Assembly: GCF_005049235.1 (NCBI RefSeq)
Contig: NZ_SUMD01000013.1
Location: 62,001 to 126,000, forward strand
From: Rhodococcus oryzae
GTDB lineage: Bacteria > Actinomycetota > Actinomycetes > Mycobacteriales > Mycobacteriaceae
Direction of reading: 5' to 3'
Length of the DNA: 64,000 nucleotides
The notes under the pieces are model-generated. The model made no database searches and had not been told where the DNA came from. It worked only from the letters and a program-made list of their open reading frames with translations. Shown piece by piece: positions 44,055 through 54,223 of this stretch. Within the stretch, counting starts at the first letter, position 1; every line of letters starts with the position of its first letter. Made by a program: the position numbers and the translations under genes.

Positions 44055-45450
44055 ATGGACCTAGCCGATCTGCTCGACCGACCACAGGACGTGGTCACGT
44101 GGCAGATCGACGAACACGACCTCGTCGCCCTGGTGCCGGAACTGTCGACGCGGATCCGCCAACTCGAAGCACTCCGGGTGCGACTGGTCCAGGAGGCCGC
44201 CATCCGCGGAGCGATCACGCTGACGGGCGCCTCATCCGCCGTGGGCTGGCTCGCCGAATCGTCGAAACTCATCCCCGGCCACGCCACACGCATGATGTCG
44301 CTCGGCGCCGACCTCGACCGCTTCCCCCACGTGAAATCCTCGTTCGACAACGGTGACATCGACGTCGAACAAGCCCGCTCGATCATCGGACTGCTCCTCA
44401 AAGTCCCCGACTACACCGCCGACATCAAGAACTCCGCCGACGGCGGAGTATTCGACGACCCCACCGCCGAATGCACCGACCAATGCACGAAATACCTCCT
44501 CGCGAACGGCACCCGCGAGAACGCCGAAGACACCCGCAGACGGGTCGCCGGACTGGCCTCGATGCTCCAACCCGACGACACGACACCACCCGACGACGAG
44601 AACGAGAAACTCAACGAGTTCTTCGCCTCCCGCACCGCCGGTGGCCGCCTCCGCGTCAAGGGACACTTCGACAAGGCCACCGGCGAACAACTCATGACCG
44701 CCCTGTCCGCACTGTCCAAGCCGCAACCCGGCCGCACCACCACCAGCGGCGAGCGCGAACCCGACGCCCGGTCCGCACCCCAACGGCGAGCCGACGCCTT
44801 CGCGGACATCATCCGCCACTACCTCGACACCTGGCGCCGCACCCGGCGAAGGCGGCGAACGCCCCCCACATGACCGTCTTCGTCGGCCTCGGCGACCTCG
44901 CCAACGCCACCCGCGACGCAGGCGACGAGCCCGAGGAACTACCCCCGGCAACGAAACCCAGCTCATCCTTCATCCGCCGCGGCCCCGCCTGGATGCCCTG
45001 GCTCGGACCGATCGGCCTCCGCCTCGCCGTCACCCTCTCCTGCGACGCCTCGATCACCCCGATCGTCATGGACGACGACGGCAACCCACTCGACGTCGGC
45101 CGCACCACCCGCACCATCCCCCGACGACTCCGACGCGCCCTCGACGCCCGCGACTGCGGATGCGCATTCCCCGGATGCGGCCGCCCCGCCGCCTGGACCG
45201 ACGGCCACCATATCCACCACTGGCCGCACGGCGGCGAAACCAAACTCTCGAACCTGGTGCTGCTCTGCCGGTTCCACCACACCCTCATCCACAAAGGCGA
45301 CTGGCAGGTCCACATCGGCGACGACCAGCATCCTCCCCCAAGGACTCCGTCCAGGGGGGGACCCCCAGGTTCATTCCCCCGAACTGGATCGACCACGAAC
45401 GAAAACCCATCCCCGCCCACAACCGAAGTCAGCTCTCACTCGCCTGCTGA
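44055..45450 (+). pseudogene. DUF222/13E12-type HNH endonuclease, broken by three frameshifts
   Basis: The N-terminal DUF222 part (44055 to about 44831; VTWQIDEHDLVALVPELSTRIRQLEALR) and the HNH part (DCGCAFPGCGRPAAWTDGHHIHHW with LCRFHHTLIHKG) lie in different frames. Between them, LDTGAAPGEGGERPHM is restored only by removing one T at 44832 and one C from the C6 run at 44862-44867. A third shift near the G7 run at 45354-45360 separates the HNH region from the true C-terminus GTPRFIPPNWIDHERKPI, which ends at 45450. HNH catalytic residues survive. Two of the three lesions sit at homopolymers, so sequencing error or phase variation cannot be excluded. Confidence 0.85.
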
Positions 45451-45572
45451 CCCGCCAACACAAACAACAAACACCGCCCCGGACCACGACCCCCACAAGG
45501 AGGCCGCGATCCGGGCGGTCTGCGTCACCGACCGGTATCGTCGGTCGGGTGATGTGGAATGAGGTCGGGCCG

Positions 45573-45869
45573 ATGCGATCGCTGCATCTCCGGCATCTGC
45601 TCCTCATATCCACCATTGCGATGCTGATCGCACCGGCCTTCGCCCCGGACGGCCCCGCGACGGCAATCGGCGCGACAGTGACGGTTCTCGCGCTCCTCGC
45701 GATTGCCGGTCGCGGCGCGATCGAACCGCTGTGCCTCCTATTCGCGCCCTCGACAGGGCCCGCGCGCGATGAACAACGCCGGCGTGGCTCATTCCGCCGC
45801 CAGAGCAGCCCCGATACACCGGGAAAGCCGCAGCCCCGGGCTCCCGGAACTCACCTCTCACTCGCGTAG
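45573..45869 (+). CDS. DUF6412-like protein preceding YidC
   Basis: A 98-residue protein with one or two hydrophobic helices (about 4-20 and 25-48) and a basic tail, [24 protein letters not shown]. This C-terminal pattern is what I remember for DUF6412 proteins, which commonly sit directly before a second YidC/Oxa1 insertase in actinobacteria. The tail could face the cytoplasm and bind ribosome or substrate, but nothing is proven. ATG 45573 is preferred; an in-frame GTG at 45549 is possible. Confidence 0.72.
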   Translation: MRSLHLRHLLLISTIAMLIAPAFAPDGPATAIGATVTVLALLAIAGRGAIEPLCLLFAPSTGPARDEQRRRGSFRRQSSPDTPGKPQPRAPGTHLSLA

Positions 45870-45907
45870 CTCGTTCCTGCCCTTTCCCTGCGCGCTCCCG
45901 TGCAGCG

Positions 45908-45936
45908 TTGACAAATCGACGGCCAAGCGCCGCAAT
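45908..45936 (+). promoter_or_regulatory. possible promoter of the YidC gene
   Basis: A perfect -35 hexamer TTGACA (45908-45913) is followed 17 bases later by CGCAAT, a poor -10. It lies 75 bases upstream of the insertase ATG and after the DUF6412 stop. The weak -10 keeps confidence low. Confidence 0.35.
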
Positions 45937-45982
45937 TCCCACCTGCACTCGTAGAGCGCGCCTCGCAGTGAGGTGTTCACTC

Positions 45983-46915
45983 ATGCTCGATTTCATCTAC
46001 TACCCGGTGTCGGGAATCCTATGGATCTGGCACGCGGTCTTCGGTTTCGCTTTCGGCCCGGACAGCGGTCTCACCTGGGTTCTTGCCGTCACGTTTCTCG
46101 TCTTCACCCTGCGTGCACTGCTGTACGTGCCTGCGGTCAAACAAATACGCACCACGCGGCAAATGCAGGAATTGCAGCCGCAGATCAAGGCCCTGCAGAA
46201 GAAGTATCAAGGCGATCGCCAGCGGCAAGCCCTCGAAATCCAGAAGCTACAGAAGGAACACGGGTTCAACCCGCTCATGGGCTGTCTGCCGATCCTGGTT
46301 CAGGCACCGGTCTTCATCGGCCTGCTCCACGTCCTCCGGTCGTTCAATCGGACCGGCAACGGATTCGGGCAACTCGGAATGTCGCCTGAGGCCAACGCGA
46401 GCACCCCGAACTATTTCTTCGGCGTCGACGAGGTTCAGTCGTTCCTCTCGGCGCGCGTGTTCGGGGCCCCGATCTCGGCATGGATCACCCAGCCGAGGGA
46501 AGCTCTCGAGGCGTTCGCTCCGTTCGGAGGGATCCCATCCATCGCGAGCATCGCGGCAGTGGCGATCCCGCTGATGGTCGCTGCCGGCATCGCCACACAT
46601 GCAAATGCCCGCGCCTCGATTCGGAGACAAAGCCAGGCGGCTCAAGAGAACCCGCAGGCCGCAATCATGAACAGATTGATGCTCTGGGTGTTTCCTCTCG
46701 GCGTCCTCGTCGGCGGGCCATTCCTACCCATCGCGATTCTGATCTATTGGGTGAGCAACAACCTCTGGACCTACGGCCAGCAGCATCTCATTTTCCGCCG
46801 GATCGACGCCGAGGCGGATGCCCGGCAACGAAAGGTCACCGCGGAGCAGGCGTCGGCTGCACCCCGACCCGGCGTTCGCCCCACAAACGCGAGGCGACCC
46901 AAGCGCCGTCGCTGA
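45983..46915 (+). CDS. yidC: YidC/Oxa1-family membrane protein insertase (second paralog type)
   Basis: A 310-residue Oxa1-superfamily insertase with the core motif [32 protein letters not shown], where the cytosolic helical hairpin follows the first core helix, and membrane segments at about 5-25, 30-50, 95-115, 195-220 and 245-275. It lacks a long N-terminal P1 domain, as usual in Gram-positives. The basic C-terminal tail ([16 protein letters not shown]) may contact ribosomes. ATG 45983 has GAGG upstream. The DUF6412 partner and the distance from any oriC gene suggest a second YidC. Confidence 0.92.
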   Translation: MLDFIYYPVSGILWIWHAVFGFAFGPDSGLTWVLAVTFLVFTLRALLYVPAVKQIRTTRQMQELQPQIKALQKKYQGDRQRQALEIQKLQKEHGFNPLMGCLPILVQAPVFIGLLHVLRSFNRTGNGFGQLGMSPEANASTPNYFFGVDEVQSFLSARVFGAPISAWITQPREALEAFAPFGGIPSIASIAAVAIPLMVAAGIATHANARASIRRQSQAAQENPQAAIMNRLMLWVFPLGVLVGGPFLPIAILIYWVSNNLWTYGQQHLIFRRIDAEADARQRKVTAEQASAAPRPGVRPTNARRPKRRR

Positions 46916-46937
46916 CGCCGGGCCGCCTCGGATGGCC

Positions 46938-47786
46938 TCACATATCGAACTCGTCCGGATCCGGCCCCAGCCGGTTGCCGGAGTCCAGGCCGGCGATCGC
47001 GACGAGGTCATCCGCGTCGAGCTTGAATTCGAATACGTCGATGTTCTGCCGAATCCGGTACGGCGTAACGGACTTCGGAATGACGACATTGCCGATCTGC
47101 AGGTGCCACCGCAGCACCACCTGCGCCGTAGAACGCTGATGCTTCTCGGCGATCCGGGCCAGCACCGGATCGTCGAGCAGCGCACCGCCCTGGCCGAGTG
47201 GCGACCACGCCTCGGTCACGATGCCGTGCTCGGCATGGAACGCCCGAAGCTCCGGCTGCTCGAAATCGGGATGCAACTCGATCTGGTTGACGGCAGGAAT
47301 CACGGACGTTTCGTCGATGATGCGGCGCAGCTGCGCGGGCTGGAAGTTGGAGACCCCGATGGAGCGCACCCGCCCCTCCGCCTTCAGCTCGGCGAAGGCA
47401 CGCCAGATGGCGATGTAGTCCTCGCGCACCGCACGAGGCCAGTGGATCAGGTACAGGTCGAGGTAGTCGAGGCCGAGCCGCTCGAGGGAGGCGTCGAACT
47501 CGCGGCGAACCGAGTCCGCCGTCCAGGTCTCCCCCGCGCCGTTCCACAGCTTGGTGGTGATGAACAACTCGTCCCGCGCCACCCCGGAGTCCGCGATCGC
47601 CCGGCCGGTGCCCACCTCGTTGCGGTAGATGGCCGCGGTGTCGATGCTCCGGTAACCGATGCTCAACGCGCTGGTGACGGCCGAATAGCTCTCGTCGTCG
47701 GGCACCTGCCACACGCCGAAGCCGAGCTGCGGGATGGTGTTGCCGTCGTTCAAGGTCACGTTCGGGACAGGGCTCACAGAGGTCAT
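46938..47786 (-). CDS. aldo/keto reductase
   Basis: A 282-residue TIM-barrel AKR. The catalytic tetrad is visible: Asp and Tyr in SIDTAAIYRNE, Lys in ITTKLW, and His in LYLIHWP. The C-terminal IPKSVTPYRIRQNIDVF with VIPKS and R-x-N binds NADPH. It reduces aldehydes or ketones and resembles AKR5-type 2,5-diketo-gluconate reductase-like enzymes. The ATG at 47786 is divergent from the ABC-F gene, with 60 bp between starts. Confidence 0.93.
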   Translation of the reverse strand: MTSVSPVPNVTLNDGNTIPQLGFGVWQVPDDESYSAVTSALSIGYRSIDTAAIYRNEVGTGRAIADSGVARDELFITTKLWNGAGETWTADSVRREFDASLERLGLDYLDLYLIHWPRAVREDYIAIWRAFAELKAEGRVRSIGVSNFQPAQLRRIIDETSVIPAVNQIELHPDFEQPELRAFHAEHGIVTEAWSPLGQGGALLDDPVLARIAEKHQRSTAQVVLRWHLQIGNVVIPKSVTPYRIRQNIDVFEFKLDADDLVAIAGLDSGNRLGPDPDEFDM

Positions 47787-47846
47787 GCAACGGACAACTC
47801 CGGCCGTCGGAGCCTTGTTCCCCGCGCGACTGAGACAATCGTCGCC

Positions 47847-49487
<1,641 letters not shown>

Positions 49488-50699
49488 TCAGCTGCCGAAG
49501 AGCTGCTGGCCGATGTAGCCACCCTTGGCACAGCCGGGCGGGATCGCGAACACCGCGGACCCGATCGGCGTCGTCCACTGGTTGAGCATGTCCAGCTCCG
49601 AAAGACGTTGCTGGATGGGCACGAACTGGGCATCGACGTCGGCCTGGTAGCAGACGAAGATCAGACCCGAGTCCGAGATCTGGCCCCCGGCAGGCGCCTC
49701 GTCGTAGTTGTACCCGCGCCGGTGGATCCGCTGCCGCGGGTCCGCCGACCTGGCCCTGGCGATGTGCGAGAACTCCGGGATCACCGGGAATCCGCTCGCG
49801 CCCACCGCCGCGAAGTCGGGCTCGTCGTGTTCCGAGTCGCCGGTCAGCGGCGCCCCGTCCGACAGCCTGCGCCCCACCGATTGCTCGCGTCCCGGCCGGT
49901 CCACCTTGTCCCACTCGTCCAGGTCGAGGTGGGTGCGCCGGATCACCACCGAGGTTCCGCCCGCCATCCACGCCTGCCCGGACCCGGTGTCCCAGACCAG
50001 GTCCGCGAAATCCGCGGTACCGGGTGACGGGTTCACCGTGCCGTCCACCTGACCGAACAGGTTCCGCATCGTGGTGCCGGGGGCCTGGGTGCCGCGGGCC
50101 CGCCGGAAGCCGCGCTGGGTCCAGCGCACCGAGCCGACACCCGCGGAGCCCTTGAGCAGCACCCGCAGCGCGTGCGCCACGGTGACCGGATCCTCCGCGC
50201 CGACCTGGAGCAGCAGATCACCTCCGCTCCACCGATCCTCGAGCCGGTCCACCGAAAACGGGGGCAGCGGCCGCAGCCACGCGGGGCGCAGGTGCTCGGC
50301 GTTCGCGAGCCGGAAGACGCCAGGACCGAAACCGACCGTGACCGTGAGCCGGGTCGGCTCGGTGGCCAGGTCCGGTTCGGTGTCCGCCAGCGCCGCTCGG
50401 CCCTCGGTGAGCCGGGCCGCGTCCTCGGTCCACACCTTCAGCAACCGGATCAGCGCGGCCCGGTCCACCTCCGGTCGGAGATCGAGCGCGACGAACGTCG
50501 AGTGTGCCTGCGGCGCCGTGGCGATGCCCGCCTGATGCGTGCCGTAGAACGGCTCGACCTCCGACACTGTGGGCACCGGCGGCCCCGCCGCCTGCGGCGC
50601 TTGATCGAGCGTGACCTCGCGCGCGCCCCAGGCCAGGCCGGTGCCGCCGAGAACGACGGCACCGGCGCTGAGCAGACGGCGCCGGCTCAGCTCAGCCAT
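49488..50699 (-). CDS. Tat-exported DyP-type haem peroxidase
   Basis: A 403-residue peroxidase with a twin-arginine signal (SRRRLLSAGAVVLGGTGLAW) and the DyP motif GQVDG near 215, the proximal His region GFPVIPEFSHIARARS and the RRGYNYD segment. DyP peroxidases oxidise dyes and lignin-like compounds or, as EfeB, help release iron from haem. In Streptomyces a Tat-secreted DyP (DtpA) is tied to maturation of a copper enzyme, which would fit the downstream neighbours. Its ATG overlaps the PCuAC gene stop by 8 bp, so it is the fourth gene of the copper operon. Confidence 0.93.
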   Translation of the reverse strand: MAELSRRRLLSAGAVVLGGTGLAWGAREVTLDQAPQAAGPPVPTVSEVEPFYGTHQAGIATAPQAHSTFVALDLRPEVDRAALIRLLKVWTEDAARLTEGRAALADTEPDLATEPTRLTVTVGFGPGVFRLANAEHLRPAWLRPLPPFSVDRLEDRWSGGDLLLQVGAEDPVTVAHALRVLLKGSAGVGSVRWTQRGFRRARGTQAPGTTMRNLFGQVDGTVNPSPGTADFADLVWDTGSGQAWMAGGTSVVIRRTHLDLDEWDKVDRPGREQSVGRRLSDGAPLTGDSEHDEPDFAAVGASGFPVIPEFSHIARARSADPRQRIHRRGYNYDEAPAGGQISDSGLIFVCYQADVDAQFVPIQQRLSELDMLNQWTTPIGSAVFAIPPGCAKGGYIGQQLFGS

Positions 50700-51216
50700 G
50701 ATTCCCTTCGTAGCTCTCGTTGGCTCCGGTGAAATCCCGCACCTGGACGGTGGTCTCGGAGGTCGAACCGTCGCCGAAGGTGAGGGTCAGCGGCACGTCG
50801 GTGCCCGCCTTCACGGGGGCGGGCAGACGGAGGAACATGATGTGATCGGCCCCGGGCTCGAGCTTGTGCGTGCCCGAGGCGGGGATGGTCACCCCGCCCT
50901 CCTTCTTCTGCATCACCATGGCCCCGTCGGGGCCCATCGCCATCTCGTGCACCTCGACGGCAGGCGAGATCGGGCTGCTCACCGCGACCAGGGTCGCGTC
51001 GGTCCCGGATCCGTTGACGAGGGTGCCGAAGGCCGCGGTCATCCCGCTGTCGGCCGCCTTCACCCAGGATTCGGTCAGGGTCACCGACTCGGCGGCCGGA
51101 CGCGCTTCGTCGGCAGAGTTGTCGGAGTCCGACGAGCAGCCCGCGAGTGCGAGACCCAGGGACAGAGCGGCGCCTGCGGCCAGCATCCGCCGGCGAGAGA
51201 AAATGTTGTTGCTCAT
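50692..51216 (-). CDS. PCu(A)C-type copper chaperone lipoprotein
   Basis: A 174-residue lipoprotein (lipobox LAGC, Cys27) with the copper site: VEVHEMAMGPDGAMVMQ, then HKLEPGADHIMFL. It is the usual H-x-M...H-x-M arrangement of PCu(A)C chaperones that deliver Cu(I) to cytochrome oxidase or other periplasmic enzymes. ATG 51216 gives the signal peptide. It overlaps the CopC gene by 4 bp upstream and the DyP gene by 8 bp downstream, so all are translated together. Confidence 0.92.
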   Translation of the reverse strand: MSNNIFSRRRMLAAGAALSLGLALAGCSSDSDNSADEARPAAESVTLTESWVKAADSGMTAAFGTLVNGSGTDATLVAVSSPISPAVEVHEMAMGPDGAMVMQKKEGGVTIPASGTHKLEPGADHIMFLRLPAPVKAGTDVPLTLTFGDGSTSETTVQVRDFTGANESYEGNHG

Positions 51217-51785
51217 GATTGATGTTCCTTCGATACGAGTTCGTTTGTCTTGGAGTGCCTTCCGGAGCGCCACGCGGTGATCGCGAGCGCGAGCCCGGCG
51301 ATCACCAGGGCGGCCGGCCCGAGCAGGCGGCGGTACAGCGGCGATGATTCCGCGGTAGGCGGCCGCTCGGCGGGCGCCTGCGCAGCGGATACCGGCGCAG
51401 GCGTCGTCGCGGCGACCGCGTCCCCGGAGGGCGCGCCCACCTGGTAGCCGAATGTCCCGGTGAGCGGGTGCCCGTCGTCGGACACCGCCCGCCAGCGGAC
51501 GTTGACGGACCCGGAGCCTGCCTTCACCCGCTGGATCATCCTGGCGCCGTCGCGCGTGACCGGGCCGTCGTCGAGCCGGGTCCCGTCGGCGGTGGTGACC
51601 ACGATCGCGGCGCCCGTCTTCTGCACCGCTGTGGAGAAGGTCAACACCACCTCGGTTGGCGCCGCCTCCAGCACGCCGTCCCGCGCGGGAGACGTGGACA
51701 GCAGCTCTGAGTGCGCCGACGCCACCGGTGCGGTCAGCACGACCGCGCCCAGGGCCAGCAGCAGGGCGATCGCCGCCCGCCTCAT
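51213..51785 (-). CDS. CopC-domain copper-binding protein with C-terminal membrane anchor
   Basis: A 190-residue exported protein. After a signal peptide (LLALGAVVLTAPVASA) the mature chain starts with HSELLSTSPARDGVLEAAP, the N-terminal His of CopC proteins that binds copper. The domain ends near 120 with HPLTGTFGYQVG. A Pro/Ala linker leads to one transmembrane helix (about 152-172) and a cytoplasmic basic tail. It resembles actinobacterial CopC/YcnJ-like proteins. ATG 51785 overlaps the upstream PepSY gene. Confidence 0.92.
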   Translation of the reverse strand: MRRAAIALLLALGAVVLTAPVASAHSELLSTSPARDGVLEAAPTEVVLTFSTAVQKTGAAIVVTTADGTRLDDGPVTRDGARMIQRVKAGSGSVNVRWRAVSDDGHPLTGTFGYQVGAPSGDAVAATTPAPVSAAQAPAERPPTAESSPLYRRLLGPAALVIAGLALAITAWRSGRHSKTNELVSKEHQS

Positions 51786-53185
51786 GCCGGTTGCCGCCTC
51801 GAACGCAGCCCGAGTAGCACGTCCACGATGAGGAAGCCGAGCAGCGAGAGGCCGAGCAGCGGCACGAAGATGCCGACGGCAACCGCGACTACCGCGATGC
51901 CACCGATCGCGGGCCAGGGCAGCCGCCGCAGGGCGCCGCGGCGCGGCATGGTGCCGAGCGCGAACCCCTCCGAGCGGCGGGGACGCCGCTGCCACCACAT
52001 CCAGTAGCCGGTGACGAGCAGCGTGATCAGCGAGAGCGCGAGGGCCCCGAGCAGCAGCTGGTTGGCGAAGCCGAACAGCGTGCCCATGTGGCCTGCGATC
52101 CCCCACTGGCTCAGCTTGGCCGCCAGCGGCCAATCCGCGAACCGCTGCTCGTCGGTGACCTGCATCGTCGCGGCGTCGACCGCGATCGAATCGCCGCCGG
52201 TCGCGGTCTCCTTCACCGTCCACGCCGTCGCGGCGCCGGCCGGGATCGTCGCGGACAGCGATCCGGTCAGTCCCTGATCACGGGCGACCGTCAGCACGCC
52301 GTCCACGGCCGACGGGTCGACCGGTGCGCCCTCGGCAACCGGGGCGGCCGGTGCGCCGTGCCCCGCGTGCTCGTCCGCGGGCGCAGCCGCACTCGCCGCG
52401 AGCGTGGTGTCCAGTTTCGGGGTGGTCCAGCTCATCTCGGTGCGGACCGTCTTCACGTTCTTACCGGCGTGGTCCGACCAGGTCAGTCCGGTGATCGAGA
52501 GGAAGATCAGCCCGATCGCGGCGCAGGCACCGACGACACCGTGCCAGTTCAGCGTGCTCCGTCGGCCGGTCACCGACCTGTCCACCGTCAGCAACCGGCC
52601 ACGGTTGCCGTTCGCGCGGTCGCGGCGGTACTTGGTCCACCACAGGTACAGACCGGCCAGCGCGATCACGCCGAGCCAGGATGCGGCCAGTTCGCTGTAG
52701 AGGTTGCCGACCTCGCCCAGGTGCAGGTTCTTGTGCAAGGCCGACAGCCAGGCGCGCAGCGGCAGGTCACCGGAGTCCGTCGCCAACGCGCCGAGCACCT
52801 TGCCGCTGCCCGGGTCGACGAACACGGTGGTCTCTCCCGAGCCGACGCTCGGGTCGGCGAACACCACCCGGGTCGACCCTCCGGCCTCGGCGGTCTGCAG
52901 CGACAGCAGCGTGGACGGGTCGCGGCCGTCGAGCGCGGCCTGCAGCTGCTCGGATGCGGGCAGCGGACTGTCCGAGGCAGGCGCCTCGAGGTAGTTCCCG
53001 TAGGCGAGCTTCTCCAGCGTCGGCGCGAACGCGTAGATGAATCCCGTCAGGGCCGCGACCAGGAGGAACGGGCCGACGAAGACGCCCGCATAGAAGTGCA
53101 GTCGCAGCAGGAGCTTGCGCAGCGCCTGGGATTCGGTGCCCGGCGGCGTGGATTTGGGCACACCGGGTTCGGTGGTGATGGTCAT
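51782..53185 (-). CDS. PepSY-associated membrane protein (PepSY_TM family)
   Basis: A 467-residue protein with four to five transmembrane helices and an extracytoplasmic PepSY-like domain. LRKLLLRLHFYAGVFVGPFLLVAALTGFIYAF is the typical first helix, TGLTWSDHAGKN is a conserved part after a middle helix, and IAGHMGTLFGFANQLLLGA belongs to the last region. Such proteins often reduce or move metal (iron or copper) in siderophore or copper gene clusters. It heads the overlapping copper operon. The start is ATG 53185. Confidence 0.9.
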   Translation of the reverse strand: MTITTEPGVPKSTPPGTESQALRKLLLRLHFYAGVFVGPFLLVAALTGFIYAFAPTLEKLAYGNYLEAPASDSPLPASEQLQAALDGRDPSTLLSLQTAEAGGSTRVVFADPSVGSGETTVFVDPGSGKVLGALATDSGDLPLRAWLSALHKNLHLGEVGNLYSELAASWLGVIALAGLYLWWTKYRRDRANGNRGRLLTVDRSVTGRRSTLNWHGVVGACAAIGLIFLSITGLTWSDHAGKNVKTVRTEMSWTTPKLDTTLAASAAAPADEHAGHGAPAAPVAEGAPVDPSAVDGVLTVARDQGLTGSLSATIPAGAATAWTVKETATGGDSIAVDAATMQVTDEQRFADWPLAAKLSQWGIAGHMGTLFGFANQLLLGALALSLITLLVTGYWMWWQRRPRRSEGFALGTMPRRGALRRLPWPAIGGIAVVAVAVGIFVPLLGLSLLGFLIVDVLLGLRSRRQPA

Positions 53186-53292
53186 GACATCGCTTTCGTC
53201 GATCAGACTGTGGGTGCGCGGGCCCCCATGGGAACCGCGAGAGACCGCGCCCGGGCCAAACGGCCGTGGTTACGCGGTGGGGTGGGGTGTGA

Positions 53293-53847
53293 TCAGACGA
53301 AAAGCGGTGGGCCGCGCCGCGATACCGACACGCGGCAGAGCGCGGACACGAGCGGGTGCACCTCGGTGACGGGTCGCCAGCTGCGGGGTCGTTCGAGGAC
53401 GGGGATGGCGACGACGACCGCGGCGACGACCGCGCGCAGCGCGGCCTCCGTGCGCGGGCCGATCCGTTCGGCCGCCGCGATGAGTGCGGCACAGACGCCG
53501 ATCGCGACGGCGTGCGCGGCGAGCATCTGCGCGCTCATGCCGCCGATCGGCCCCGAGGCCATGTCCGCATGGTGACCGCCGCCGCCGAACGCCAGCGTGG
53601 TGTGGGCGCCGAGCTGCCCGGCCGCCAGGATCGGGACCAGCGCAGGTCCCCCGCGGCGAAGCACGGGGACCGCGGCCATCACGGCGACCAGCACCGCGGA
53701 GAATCCGACGAGGAGCATGGCGGTGGATCCGGAAGGCAGTCCACCGCCGCCCGCGCCGTGCGCCGCAACGGCCACGGCCGCGGTGGTCGAACCGACGGAC
53801 GCGCAGCGCACACGGCGAGAGAGCTTCTCACCTGGGCCGACACGCAT
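53293..53847 (-). CDS. His/Met-containing membrane protein next to the copper operon
   Basis: A 184-residue protein with four to five hydrophobic segments and a loop GGGGHHADMASGPIGGMSAQM rich in His and Met, which could bind copper. The tail is basic (LERPRSWRPVTEVHP). It lies 107 bp upstream of the PepSY gene on the same strand. Membrane proteins with similar HHxxM loops occur in actinobacterial copper clusters, so a link is likely but unproven. ATG 53847 has no visible RBS and may be leaderless. Confidence 0.7.
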   Translation of the reverse strand: MRVGPGEKLSRRVRCASVGSTTAAVAVAAHGAGGGGLPSGSTAMLLVGFSAVLVAVMAAVPVLRRGGPALVPILAAGQLGAHTTLAFGGGGHHADMASGPIGGMSAQMLAAHAVAIGVCAALIAAAERIGPRTEAALRAVVAAVVVAIPVLERPRSWRPVTEVHPLVSALCRVSVSRRGPPLFV

Positions 53848-53856
53848 GGGCGAACG

Positions 53857-53875
53857 GTACTACATCGAGTAGGAC
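53857..53875. promoter_or_regulatory. possible operator before the His/Met membrane-protein gene
   Basis: GTACTAC-ATCGA-GTAGGAC is an inverted repeat with 6 of 7 arm pairs, 9 bp upstream of the membrane-protein ATG and 61 bp from the divergent XRE ATG. It resembles sites of BlaI/CopY-type repressors only loosely. Confidence 0.25.
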
Positions 53876-53899
53876 TCACTCGCGGGCCGTGGGAACTAC

Positions 53900-53928
53900 T
53901 TGACAGACTGTTGTGTTTTTCCAACAAT
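53900..53928 (+). promoter_or_regulatory. promoter of the XRE gene, probably leaderless, with overlapping palindrome
   Basis: A perfect -35 TTGACA (53900-53905) is spaced 17 bp from AACAAT (53923-53928), which ends 7 bp before the XRE ATG. Transcription would start at or next to the start codon. TGTTG (53909-53913) and CAACA (53922-53926) form an inverted repeat over the spacer and -10, a natural autorepressor site. Confidence 0.65.
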
Positions 53929-53935
53929 CTGATGC

Positions 53936-54223
53936 ATGAGCCCGGTACGACGCGGCGAAACGCGCCCCATCTTCAACCGCATCGCGGTGTTGCGGGCCGA
54001 GCGCTCGCTGAGTCGGGTCCGGCTGGCGGAACTGATCGAGGTGAACCCGCAGACCGTGGGTGCGCTCGAACGGGGCGACCACTACCCGAGCCTCGACCTG
54101 GCGATGCGGATCTGCGAGGTGTTCGGTCTGCCGATCGAGGCGGTGTTCTCGCGGTCCGAGTTCACGCCGCTGTCCACCGAGCTCTACCGATCACGCGAGT
54201 CAGGAGCGAACCGAGATGCCTGA
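53936..54223 (+). CDS. XRE-family transcriptional regulator
   Basis: A 95-residue protein with one Cro/C1-type HTH at about 12-66 (NRIAVLRAERSLSRVRLAELIEVNPQTVGALERGDHYPSLDLAMRI). These small regulators (the YozG/PadR-like neighbours of ABC exporters) typically control the ABC genes that follow. The promoter is nearly on top of the ATG, with a palindrome suggesting autoregulation. The stop overlaps the start of the membrane-protein gene by 8 bp. Confidence 0.9.
   Translation: MSPVRRGETRPIFNRIAVLRAERSLSRVRLAELIEVNPQTVGALERGDHYPSLDLAMRICEVFGLPIEAVFSRSEFTPLSTELYRSRESGANRDA

Noticed and set aside
44471-45562. A 363-residue frame across the HNH region as a separate gene.
   Set aside because: It is the third-frame part of the broken DUF222/HNH gene, beginning in the N-terminal half in the wrong frame. 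The start has no RBS.
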